Shown piece by piece: positions 14,900 to 26,343 of a stretch of DNA of 64,000 bases. This stretch comes from Ustulina deusta. Taxonomy: Eukaryota; Ascomycota; Sordariomycetes; Xylariales; Xylariaceae. Where the stretch lies: assembly GCA_023159155.1 (NCBI GenBank), contig JAJNNX010000073.1, positions 151,576-215,575 of the forward strand, given 5' to 3'. Every line of letters starts with the position of its first letter. The stretch's first letter is position 1. The notes below the pieces were generated by a model that saw only the letters and a program-made list of their open reading frames with translations, made no database searches and was not told the origin of the DNA. Both the position numbers and the translations under genes were made by a program.

Positions 14900-17880
14900 T
14901 GCAAAAAAAGAATTATAGGTTAGTAGCGCAGTAATAATGTCTCAGTAGTGCTGTACGTACGTATACAAAATGGCTGATTAGTGTAGCAATAACAAACTAA
15001 CTGATCGGTAGTGCTATAATAATTATATAATATATATGCTACAAGCAAGTTTATATATAAATAATATAAAGAGTTGTTTATATATAACTAAATAATTAAT
15101 TAGCGTAGCAATAATAATTTGTTAGTGCTATGCTATATATATAGTAATAAACTAATTAATTAGTGTAGCAATAATAAATTAACTAATTAGTAGTGCTGCA
15201 ATAACTATTAAATATATATAGTGCAAACAAGTTTATATATAAAATAGTATAGAGAGTTATTTATATATAACTAAATAACTAATTAGTGTAGCAATAACGA
15301 TTTAGCTAACTAATTATTGCAGTACTGCGTTGTATGCGTATTGCTATATATGTGTATAAAGCGTAGGATGTGTAGGTTGTGTAGGTGTGAGCAGATTGCC
15401 ATATAATTTATATAGGCAATTACTTATATATCTATATTTTTTATATAATATATTAATTAATTAGCACAGCAAACGAATAAATTGATTAGTATAAACAGTA
15501 TAAAGCTAATCGGAAAGCTTTTGCGTAGGTGATTAATGTATATACGAGCAGGTTTATATAAAAAATTATATATATGCTTGTTTATATATAACTAAAACGT
15601 GGTAAACTTGCTGATTAATAGCAAATATAGCTAAAAATTGCTAATTAACGGCAAATATAATGTTTATAAAAGTACTTGTTTATATAAAACATTATGTGGA
15701 TTTGCTTATATATAAATAAAACTAGGTAAACTTACTAATTAATAGTATATATAATAAAATTGCTAATTAATAGCGAACGGGGTATAATATATTAATATAA
15801 GTATATATATATATAAATTAGTATGGGTGGCTGTTTATATGTATATATATTGGCTAAGTTGCTAATCAATATATATAATAGCTAATTAATGCGTTTATAA
15901 CGGCCTGATTTAGCTGATTAGCAGTATAGCAGTCCGTTAATTAGAATAGTGGTTTTTTTTGGACTATAGGTATAGGAGTATATATATATATAAATTATAT
16001 AGGGATCTGCTTGTATAGCTATTAAACAAAGGACTTATTAGTATAGCTAATAGAACAAGGGGCTAAACGAAGGATTGGCTAATTAACAGTATAGTAATTT
16101 ATTAATTAAAACTATAAATAGATGCTCCTTTATAGGCTATAAATATATTTATATATAAATTAGTATATAAATATGTTTGTATGCTACTAAACGTAATAAA
16201 AGGCCTAGCTAATCAATAATGCAATAATACGAAAAGTAATATATAGCGCTAAATATTATAACGAAGGTTAAATAACGCTAAAGCAACGTTTTTAAAACAA
16301 GGCTTTAAAAATAAGGTTTAAACAGTGCTTTTTTTAGACTATATATATTTGAGCTAATTTTTATATAAATTTTTATAGGTACTTGTTTATATAGCGATTT
16401 GTATGGGACCTGACTAATTAATAGCTTAGAAGCTTAAAAATGTCGAAAAATAACGAAAATGCTAAATATGCTAAAACGCTAGAAATGCTAAAAATACTAA
16501 AAATGCTAAAAATGCTAAACAATAAAATTAACAAAAACAGAAATATATGTATAGCTAACGGAAGCTTGGAACAAATGCATAGCTTGGAGCAAACCTTTTT
16601 ATAGGCTATAGCATTGCAAGCATATTTATATATAAATATATATATAAATCTGTTTATAGGACTATATATGATAGAGGATCCGGCTAATTAATAAAACGCT
16701 AATTAAACAAAGGACTTAAAGCGATAGCTTTTTATAGTAATATAAGTATAAGCAGGTTTATATATAAACTTATATAGTAACCTATTTGTATAGATATTTA
16801 AATATAAACTTGATTGATTAATATAGCAAGGTTAGCGATTAGTAATTAATATATATAGCTAGCGATAGGCTAATTGCAGACTTAGAACGGAGGTTTCCTT
16901 AAAAGCTGTATATTTGCGAGCTGGTTTATATAGTAATTTGTATGTGATTTGGCTTATAGGTGTATTTAGGTTGGGGTATGATTTGCGAGGGTAGTTAGCT
17001 GATTAACTAACTAACTAATTGATTAGCGGCGTAGAATAAAGAATTTTTTTTGGACTAGAAAGTGTATAAATATATTTATATATAAAATAATATATAGGTC
17101 TGCTTGAATAACTTTTTAATAAAAAGACTAACTGACTAACTAATTTAGCAATGTGTATAGCTAGCTAATAAAGCAATAGGCCGATTAGGCTGATTAATAT
17201 ATATATAACTAGCCTAGCTAATAAAGCTTAAAAAACAAAAGCAATTAGTTAATCGGTGTGTTATACGTATAGCGTATAGGTAAAAGCGCGTTTATATATA
17301 AATTTGTATAGCGGACTGTTTGAATATGTATATGAACGTATAGACTGACTAATTAACGCAAACTGGGCTAAATCGGCTGATTAATACGTATGTAGCCTGG
17401 CTAACTAACTAGAATAGCTACTTAAAAGCTTTTGTGTATTCTAGCAAAAGATTTGGCGGTAAGTACGTATGGCTAAAGCAGCAAAGCTGATTAACGCGTA
17501 TAAGCAATTAGCTTGGTTGATTGTACGGACTAGGCTTAGTTAGCTGTTTAATATATATAGCTAATAAACTAAGCTTTTTGGAAAGCGTATAGCTATAAGC
17601 AGATTTATATATAGATTTGTATGGGAGGCTGCTTGTAGGTATATTTGTATAGGGAATTAGCTGTTCGTAGGTAAGTCGGCTGGGTTGGTTTTTATGTAGC
17701 TAGTATTGAGTTTATTAACGGGTTATAGATATATTTGTATAGTAATTTGTATAGGAAAGTGTTAAGTATTGGTTTCTGATTATAGGTTGTGCTCCGAGGA
17801 GCAATAAGCATATGTAAGTATTGTTATATATAAATTTATATAGCGGACTGCTTTATTATAGCTTTACTAAGGATATTATT
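14900..17880. repeat. Degenerate long-period repeat array inside the nested element
   Basis: At least ten variants of a compound motif recur at irregular 100-300 base spacing. Each variant has a purine-rich gcagg/gcaag, then tttatatataaa, a tagtat or tgtat step, and gg-ctg-ttgtatag. Examples lie near 15,048, 15,230, 15,558, 15,680, 16,140, 16,610, 16,750, 17,290, 17,600 and 17,830. Between them sit recurrent gctaattaatag / gattagtgtagcaataa strings. There is no reading frame. The array resembles an eroded satellite or a non-coding carrier region. Confidence 0.55.
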
Positions 17881-18148
17881 AAAAAAAAACAGGGCAACTT
17901 GATACTAAAAATAACTAAAAAACAACAAAAACAAACTAGAGCGCTTGTTATTCGAAATCTAGTATAAATATTATATGTCTAAAGTAAGTATTGCTTTAAG
18001 AAGTTCGAAGGCTTTTATAGCTATTCGAACCCCTAAATGTAGCTGAAGATCAGCTGGTTCGGGCTGCAGGCGGCCCGAATACGGCTAATAATTAATATGC
18101 AGCTATATTCGCAGCTGCCAGCGGGCCGCTAGCACTAGCCCTGCTGCA
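17881..18148. repeat. Right 268-bp terminal repeat of nested element
   Basis: Direct copy of 13,959-14,226, followed by the duplicated site ctaat (18,149-18,153). Confidence 0.8.
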
Positions 18149-20206
18149 CTAATTAATATAAATAAAAATAAATATTTTATATAATATAATAAAAAAAATT
18201 ATTTAGTAGTAATAAAAAAATATAACTTAAAAACTTATAAAATATTTTTTTAAAATAATAATATTAACTAAGCAAATTTATTTAATTTAAAATTATAAGT
18301 TTTTAGTAATAATATAAATTTTAAAATATTATTATTTAAAGTTTTTTAGAACTAAGTTTTTTATAATAACTAATTATTAAGCTTTATTATATTTTTTAAA
18401 TAAATAGATTTTATTAATATAATAAATATATTAAGCTAATTTTTTATTAAATTTTAATATTATTTTTTAATATTAATTAAAATAAAAAAATATAATAGCT
18501 AATATTTTATTAAAAAAAATAGCTAAGCTTTTTATAATTAAAACTAAAAAAACAAAAAAATAAATAATAGTATTAGTTCTGCTTAATAAAATATTAGGTT
18601 TTATATTAATTATAGATTTTTTATTTAATATTTTTTAAAAAGCTAACTTAGTAAACTTGATTAAATAAAAAAACTAGTTATAAAATTTAAAAAATAAAAA
18701 TAAAAAATTATATATACTTAAAATTATTTTAAATAAAAGTTTTTTTTTATATAGCTTTAATTTAAAAAGTTTATATGTTTTTAATTATAGTATATTAAAA
18801 TTAATATAAAATAATTAAAATATTAAAATAAAAATATTATTAATTTTATTTAAAATATAATTATAAATAATATATATATAATTATTATAACTATAAAAAA
18901 AACAAAATATTATAAAACAAAACTTTTAACTTTTTTTATTTATTGTTTATATTAGCTATAGTATAGCAATATATAATAATAAATAGCAAAAATATGCTAC
19001 TTAACTAATAAAGTTATAACTATATATAAATATTTATAAATAAGTTTAGCTATTTAATTATAACTTTATTTAATAAAAAAATAAATATTATAAAATTACT
19101 AGCTATATAATACTATAAAAATTTATATAGATTTTTTAGTATATTAAATATATAAATATTAAATAATATAGGATTATTTATTTTTAAATTTATAATAATA
19201 ATTAATAGTTTTATAAGCACTAAGCACTATTTTAGTAGTATTTATTACTTTTAAACTTAAAAAATAATAAAATTAACTAATTAAAAACTAAACTAATAAT
19301 TTTATTTTTATATTAATAAATACTAAAACAATTAAAATATTTATTTTTTTATTTTAGATTTTATATATAATTTTTTATAATATTTATTAATTAATATATT
19401 ACTACTAAAAATAGCAATAAAAATTAAAATATAAAACTTTTTAATAATAAATATTAGCAAAACTATTATAAATTTTAATACTAAGCAATAAATGCTTAAA
19501 CTAGTTTATTAAATTTAAAATATTTAAAAAATAATATATAATATAGCAATTTTTGTATAAAAATAATATAAACTATAAGTTAATAAAAAAAAATATTTAA
19601 TAGATTTTAAAATAAAAAATAAAGTTTTTTTAAAAAAAAAAGTTTTATAATATAAGTATTAACTATTAAATTAAACTTTTAATTAATTAAACTTTTTAAA
19701 ATTTTAAAAAAATAAAAATTTAGTTATATTTTTGATTTGTTTAACTTTTATAAAATAAAAAACTTGTTTTATATTAACTAATTATAAAAAATAAATAATA
19801 ACTTTTTATTTTAATAAATCTAATTATTATTTTTAATTAAAAATATTAATAATAAAACAAAATTTAAAATTAAATAAATTAAATAATTAAAAATATATAA
19901 AAGAAATAAAAAATTATAATATTAAATTGCTTAAAAAAGTTATAATTTTAATAATATTTAATATATAACTTAAAATTTTAAAAATATACTAATTAAATTT
20001 AACTAATTTTATAAAACTTATAAAAAAGTTTTTAGATTTTTTATAAAATTATAAAAATAAATATATATAGTAGTAATTAATAAATTTACAAGCAATTATA
20101 AAAATAATAATAAAACAATATAATATAAAAAAACTATATAAACTTAATATTATTAGTAATTTTAAATTAAAACTATATTTAAACTTTTAGTTTTAGAAAA
20201 AAGTAA

Positions 20207-20448
20207 TATAATAATTAGTATAGTTTATATAGTTTTAGTAAAACCTGCAAAAACTTTAGACCTATATAGCAATAAAATAAAAAGTCTATATATAGACTAA
20301 CTTAACTTTACAGCTATATATATAGAGTTTATATTTATTTACTTTATAAATTCTAACTTTTTTTTTTTTTTTTTTTTTTTTAGCTTAAAGTTTTTGTCTA
20401 TAGTATTAATAAACTAGCTATAAAAACTTTACTTGACTAATCGTAACA
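20207..20448. repeat. 3' LTR of family A copy 1
   Basis: About 242 bp, with a T tract near 20,360-20,380 and the end cgtaaca. It is followed by the duplicated target site ctttt. Confidence 0.85.
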
Positions 20449-21024
20449 CTTTTATATAAATATTTTTTTAAGCTTAAAATAAAAGTTTTAATAAAAACTA
20501 TTTTATTTTTTTATTTTTTAAAAAGCAAAATAAATCTACTAGTTTTGCAATATTTAAAGCAATTAAAGCAACCTAAGCTAAATATACTCCTAATTATTAG
20601 TTTATTATAATTTATAATATTAAATAAAAAATACTATATATTATAAATTTTATTAATAATAATATAATAATTAACGCCTACTAAAAAGTTTTTATTACTT
20701 TTAATTATATTTAAAAATTATTATTTAATAGTTACCTACCTAGACCTAAGCTTATAATATTAATCCTTAGCATCTAATAAAATAATAGCTAGTACTATAG
20801 TTATTTCTATAGAACCTATATATTCTTAGCTTTTTATAAGCCAAAGCTTTAAAAAATAATAATAATCACTATAAATAAAAAACCCTACAATTTAAACAAA
20901 AATATATAAAATAATTTATTAAAATATTATAAAAACTATATTATAGTTTATATAAAAAAGCCAATCCTAGATTTCTAATTATAGACTTAATTAATTTAAT
21001 TAGCCTAGCTAATTACTTTATTTA

Positions 21025-21404
21025 TGTCAGATTTACCACTACACTAAAAGGCCAAAAGATTGGCCCGTAGCTACGTATTATTTGTGCTTGTTTTATCCGC
21101 GTATATATCCAACATACTTTTTTAGCTGTTACAAATCACTTTTTGGAACAGCTGGGCGTACGGCTAATTTACTTGCCTTTGGGCTTTTTGGCCTCTAGGG
21201 GGTCTAGCTCGCAATCGAATAGGTAGTCTTTAGCGTAGTGGATTGATCCGGGACCTTTGCTAAGGGCCACTTCAGTAGGACGGCTAACTTTTTCAAGCGT
21301 ATAAAACTCTTAATTGTTAGATTTACTACTATACGAAAAGGCCAAAAGATTAGCCCGTAGCTACATATTATTTATACTTGTTTTATCTGCGTATATATCC
21401 AACA
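21025..21404. mobile_element. TRIM-like miniature retroelement, 380 bp
   Basis: Two 90-bp direct repeats (21,025-21,114 and 21,315-21,404) begin TGT and end CCAACA. They enclose a 200-bp non-coding centre. The flanks are attta on both sides (21,020-21,024 and 21,405-21,409), a perfect 5-bp target-site duplication. The repeats differ mainly by transitions (for example gtcag/gttag), so only mild RIP has acted. The size, terminal repeats and lack of coding capacity fit a terminal-repeat retrotransposon in miniature. It lies inside the outer element. Confidence 0.8.
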
Positions 21405-22995
21405 ATTTACTAATTTCTAACCTATAAAACTTTACTTAAAGCATTATAAATATTTATAAAATTTAATTACAAAAATATATAATTAATATAACCTAAAATA
21501 CAAAAATATTTTTTTACTATTATAATACTTAGTAGCTAATAAAATTAAGATTTTTATTAATACGCTTTTTTATAATGATTATTAATATATAAATAATAAA
21601 TTTTTTAAAAAATAACTAATCTTTTTTTTTATTTCTAAAAATATTTAAATAACTAATAGCTTTAGTACTTAGATTATTAATATAATAATTAAACAAAAAC
21701 AATATATTTAAGCTAATATTATAAATATTAAAGTATAACTTATTATTTAGCTTTATAGGCTAAACATAAAAATAACTTATAAATAATTATTTAAACTACT
21801 TAATTATTTTATAGTTTAATTTATAAAACTTAATAAAAAAGTAGTTATAATTATATTAATTTTTAAAGTTAAATAAATAATATTTAGTAAGCTTAAGCTT
21901 TTTAAAACAAATAGTAACCAATTAAATTATTTTTTTATTATAATTATTAATAAATAAAAACAAACTGTTTACTTTATTAATTTAATTCTTAAACAAAATA
22001 AAAAATATTATTAATCAATAAACTTTAAAGCTGCTTTTTAATATATTTATTTTATTTTATATATATAGCTTTTTTATATATACCTAAAATAATTAATAAA
22101 ACTATAGTTTAGCATATATTATTTATATAATATTGCTTTTTAAATATTTAGGCATTTTTTTTAAAAATCTATAACCTAGTAACTAAAAATTAATACTTAA
22201 TAACCTAATAATAAATATTAAAGTTATAAAAAATTGCCTAAATATTATTAAAAAAAAAAATTTATATATTAAGATTATAATTACTAAAATAAAGCCTTTT
22301 TTTTAATTAATACTACTTAAAAAAAAAAATTAATAACTATTTTATTTTATAAAGTTAATTAATTAATAAGTAATAATATAAATATATAAAATATATTTTA
22401 TAGATTTTTTTTTTAAATTAAGTTAGATTTTTTTATAATAAATATTTTTATTTTTTAGTCTATTTATAAAAAAATAATAGTTACTAGATCGCTTAAAAAA
22501 TTAATATAAAACTAATTAAAAAGTACTTTAGTAGCTATACTTAAATCTAAAAAATTTAATTAAAAATATAAATATTTTAATATATTTAATTTTAGTAAAT
22601 AATACTAATTTTTTTTTAATAATAAAAAAGCTTAAACTATAATTTATAAAAAATTTGCTTACTAGTAAAATTTTTTTATATTTTAAAAAAATAATATATA
22701 TAGCAATATAAAAAGTTGTTTTATATTAAACTTCTTTACTAAATAAAAGTTCTAAAAAAAATATAATTTATAAATATATATAATTAATTAAACAAATATT
22801 AAAAAATTTCAAAATTTAAAAACTACTTAAAAAGTGCTAAGTATATAAAAAAAACAAAAAGTTAAATTATTAAAAATAAATATAAAAACTAAAAAAACTC
22901 AACAATAAAGATCTAAAAAAAATAAATAAATAATTAGTTATAGTTTAAGTTAATTATTATAATCTAAAAATAAAAACTTAATAACTTAAAAAATT

Positions 22996-23359
22996 TATAG
23001 TAGAACTAGTATATATATATAAAAAACAAATCTTTAGTTATAAAATAAAACATATTTTTAAAAACTTTAAAAATTACAGAACAAAAAATATAAAAAGCGT
23101 ACGTTTTTATTTAAAGCTATAAAAAATTTCTTTTTTTAAAAAACAAACAATAAATAATTATTATAAAATACTAAATAAGAGTTAGAAATTTGTTTTTATT
23201 AATTAATTATTGCGTTTTTATTTATAATTATAAATTAGATTTTGATTTAATACGTATAAAGATCTGCAAGCCAGAAAACGTAGTCTAATACAAAAGGATT
23301 AGGTAGGTTTGGTTGGTTTAAGTGTGCGATACGCCGATTAGGAGCCCTGCTCTATTTTA
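22996..23359. repeat. Right 364-bp terminal repeat of outer element
   Basis: Copy of 366-729. Its last ~120 bases keep G and C (for example gattaggtaggtttggttgg) while its first part is heavily AT-biased. Confidence 0.75.
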
Positions 23360-26040
23360 GTAATTAAAACTATTTAAATTATTTTATTTTAAAACATAAA
23401 TTAAAATAATTTTTTTAAACTTTTAAAAATAGTATTACTTTAATATAGTTTTATAATATTAATAATTTATTATTAAAATCATTAAAAGTTTATAGAAAAA
23501 AGTTTGGCTTAAAGTTATTTTTATTAATTATTCTAAAGCTAATACTTAGTTTAGGTATAAAAAAAAACCTTAATTATAAATAGTTCTATTAAACTAAAAT
23601 AATATAATACCTTTTAAAGATTTTTTAAATATATAAAAAAGCTTTTTTTTTTAAAATAAATAATCTAGTATTTTTATTAGTTATATTACTTATATTATTT
23701 TTTAATTTATTAAAGATCTAAAATCTAACATATTTAATATTAACTTTTTATTTAATAATATTTCTAATTCATATTATTATAATTGTTTTATTAGCGTTTA
23801 AAACAAAATATATTATTCTATATATAAAAAACTAGTTTTTAATAAAAATATAGATTTAATATTTGTTAAACTTAATATTATTTATATAAATTATTTAACT
23901 AAAATTTAAAAAAATAAAGTAATTTATAGTACTTTTTTTTTAATATTTTAATATAATATAAAGTTTTATTTTTTTATTAAAAATAAAAGCTTAAACTTTT
24001 AATAATTTAAAAGTATACTAGATCTAATAAAATATTATATTATATTTTATAAAATATATATTTTTTTACTTTATTAATTAAATATAAATTTTTGAAATAT
24101 ATAATAATATAAACTAATACTAACTAGTAATAAAAATTAATATTAAACAAAATAGTTATAATTAATAGTTATTAAACAATATTTTTTAATATTTTTATAG
24201 CTTTTTTAGTAATATTGTTTTATTAATACTAATTAATAGATAAAAAATATAGTACTATATTTTTATTATAATATAATACTTCAAAAGTATTTTTTATAAA
24301 TATAAGTTTTTAATTTAAAATAATAATATAGCATTTTTATTTTAACTATTTGTTTTAGTTAAAAAAAGTTTAGAACAATTTTAGAAATTTTAAAATTAAC
24401 TTTATAAAATATACTTAAGTTATTTTAATAAAATTATTTTTAATAATTACTTATTAAGTTAATTTATTATATTTTATGACTTAGTTTGTTTTAGTTAATA
24501 TATTTATAAAATCTATATATAATAATTTTAGTTTTTATATTTTTTTATAAAGATTTTATATAAAAGGTTTTTTTTATTTATTTTTTAATATAGGTTTTAT
24601 AAAAGCAATATTTTTAAATAACAAATATTCTAGTTAAATAGTTTATTAAGTTTTTTAGGCTTTAATTACCTAAATATTTTAATTATTTATACTAGATTTA
24701 TATTTTAAAATTAAATAAAAAATAAATATTAATATTACTATTAAAAATATTAATTAAATATAAGCTACTAATAGTCCTAGCTATTATAAAGCAGTTTTTT
24801 TTTAGTGGTAAAAGTTTTATTATAACAAAAAAGAAATTTAGTTCTTTTTTTAAAAAACTAAAAAATAAAAATTAGATTTACTCTATTTTTAAAAAAATAA
24901 ATAGCATTATAAAAAATTGTTTATTTTTTTTAGCTATTTATTATTAAAATAACTATATAATCTTTTATTTTTTTAAATACTACTATTTTTTTTTTATCTT
25001 TAATATTTTTAGACTAATATACTTTTTTATATTAAAAAAACTATTGCAGTTATAAAAAAAATATTAACTATAACCTATATTTAAAATAATAATAAACTTT
25101 AGTTTTTTAGCAAAAAAACTGCTTGTTATATTGCTAAAGTTAATAAAACCAAACTTTAAAAAATATTAGTTATATAAAATTTTTTTAAAACACTATAAAA
25201 TAGTTTAAATATATTAAAAATAGTTTAAATATATTAAAAATAATAATTAGTATAGTTTTAATTAAAAAAAAAATAATAGTATTTATATTAATATTAAATA
25301 TTTTAATAAAAAAACTTAGTTTTAAAATTATAGTTAAAGCTATATTAATAGTAAAACTAAAATTAACAAAAATAAAATCGAAAGATTTAGAACTATTAGT
25401 AGCAAAAAAAAATTTTATAACTAATAAAGTTATTATTATTATTATTTTTGCTTTTTTTATATTTTTGTTTATTATTATTTTTTATTTTTTTATTTTTTAA
25501 GAGCTAGCTAAAAAAACTTAATGAAGCATTTTAATAAAAAATAAATTTTTTATTAAAAGCTAATAAGTTTATATTACTTTTTTTTAGCTTTTAATTTTGC
25601 TATTTTTATTTAATAGCTATAATAGCTTTATTAAAAATAATAGCTTTTTTTATAATTATATTATTTTTGTTCTGTTTAAATATAATATTATAATACTAAA
25701 AAAATATAATAAAAAATATATTAAAAAAAGATCTAAAAAAATTAAAAAACTTATTAATAAAAATTAGTTCTATAATAATACAAGTATTATTTAATTTTAT
25801 TAATTTGTTTCGGATAGTTTAAAGTTCTAAAGCTAGCTTAGTTATATTATTTTTATAAAACTCTAAAATAATATTTATTTATATAAAAATAGCAATATTA
25901 TAAAGAACTATATTAATATATTTAACTATTACTTAAATATTAAGTTTAAACTAATTTTAAATTATTATATAAGCTTTATTTTATTTGTCTTTTTAATTTT
26001 TAATTTTTTTTTAATAAATAGTAATATTTTTGCTAGTTTA
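23360..26040. other. AT-rich spacer between transposon stacks, no gene
   Basis: Strongly AT-biased, with no frame longer than chance and no recognisable terminal repeat. An exact 20-bp tandem duplication lies at 25,201-25,240. It is probably older decayed repeat DNA. Confidence 0.5.
25201..25240. repeat. Exact 20-bp tandem duplication
   Basis: The 20-mer tagtttaaatatattaaaaa occurs twice in direct succession. Being identical in this decayed setting, it is probably a recent slippage product. Confidence 0.7.
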
Positions 26041-26094
26041 TATAACAGTTAGTATAATCTTAGCAAGACCTGCAAGAACTCTAGACCTATATAG

Positions 26095-26343
26095 TGTGAC
26101 GGTCAGTATAGTCTATACAGTCTTAGCAAGACCCGCAAGGACTCCAGACCCATATAGCAATAAAATAGGAAGTTTGCGCACGGACCAACCTAACTCTGCA
26201 GCCACACACACAGAGTCTATATCTACCTACCTTATAAACTCTAACTTCTTTTTTTTTTTTTTTTTTTTTTTTTTTTAGCTTAAAATTTTTATTTATAGTA
26301 TTAATAAACTAGCTATAAAAGCTTTACTTAATTAATTATAATA
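26095..26343. repeat. 5' LTR of family A copy 2
   Basis: 249 bp, TGT...ata (ancestral ACA). It is the GC-richest LTR of the family and holds a T tract of nearly 30 bases around 26,248-26,277. Confidence 0.88.

Larger units (their letters stand above)
13959..18148. mobile_element. 4,190-bp element with 268-bp direct terminal repeats, nested in copy 1
   Basis: Terminal direct repeats 13,959-14,226 and 17,881-18,148 are both 268 bp and differ almost only by transitions. The sequence ctaat lies on both sides (13,954-13,958 and 18,149-18,153). Removing the insert plus one ctaat restores the sequence of the other family A copies (near 29,640 and 35,090). The ends are not the usual TG...CA: the repeat starts aaagaagg and finishes ctgctgca. 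The interior has no coding frame. The repeats keep more G and C than the host element, which fits later insertion. Confidence 0.8.
10445..20448. mobile_element. LTR retrotransposon, family A copy 1, carrying a nested element
   Basis: The left LTR (10,445-10,682) and right LTR (20,207-20,448) have the same layout: a tgtgacgg-like start, a motif tcttagcaagacc, a 15-25 base T tract and an end cgtaaca or cgtaata. The flanks are ctttt on both sides (10,440-10,444 and 20,449-20,453), a clean 5-bp target-site duplication. The interior matches the interiors at 26,344-31,604 and 32,031-37,360 in order, except for an extra 4,190 bp at 13,959-18,148. Without that insertion and its duplicated site the element is about 5.8 kb. 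All frames are destroyed by transitions. Confidence 0.85.
366..23359. mobile_element. Outer RIP-decayed LTR-type element, 22,994 bp including nested insertions
   Basis: Two 364-bp direct repeats, 366-729 and 22,996-23,359, align end to end with differences that are mostly C/T and G/A. The left copy starts TG and both end in TA, as expected if a terminal CA was mutated. The sequence gtaa lies before the left repeat (362-365) and after the right one (23,360-23,363), giving a 4-bp target-site duplication; it would be 5 bp (agtaa) if the last A of the repeat is shared. Subtracting the nested copy at 10,445-20,448 and the miniature at 21,025-21,404, each with its duplicated site, leaves about 12.6 kb. 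This is large for an LTR retrotransposon, so further insertions may be hidden inside. No reading frame survives, so the superfamily and strand cannot be given. Confidence 0.7.

Noticed and set aside
14900..17880. CRISPR-like array
   Set aside because: Repeat units vary in sequence and spacing, and the setting is eukaryotic; it is an eroded satellite-like array.
26030..26278. 82-codon plus-strand frame ending in poly-Phe
   Set aside because: It reads through the family A LTR and its T tract; the same frame appears in the other LTR copies with stops. Not a gene.
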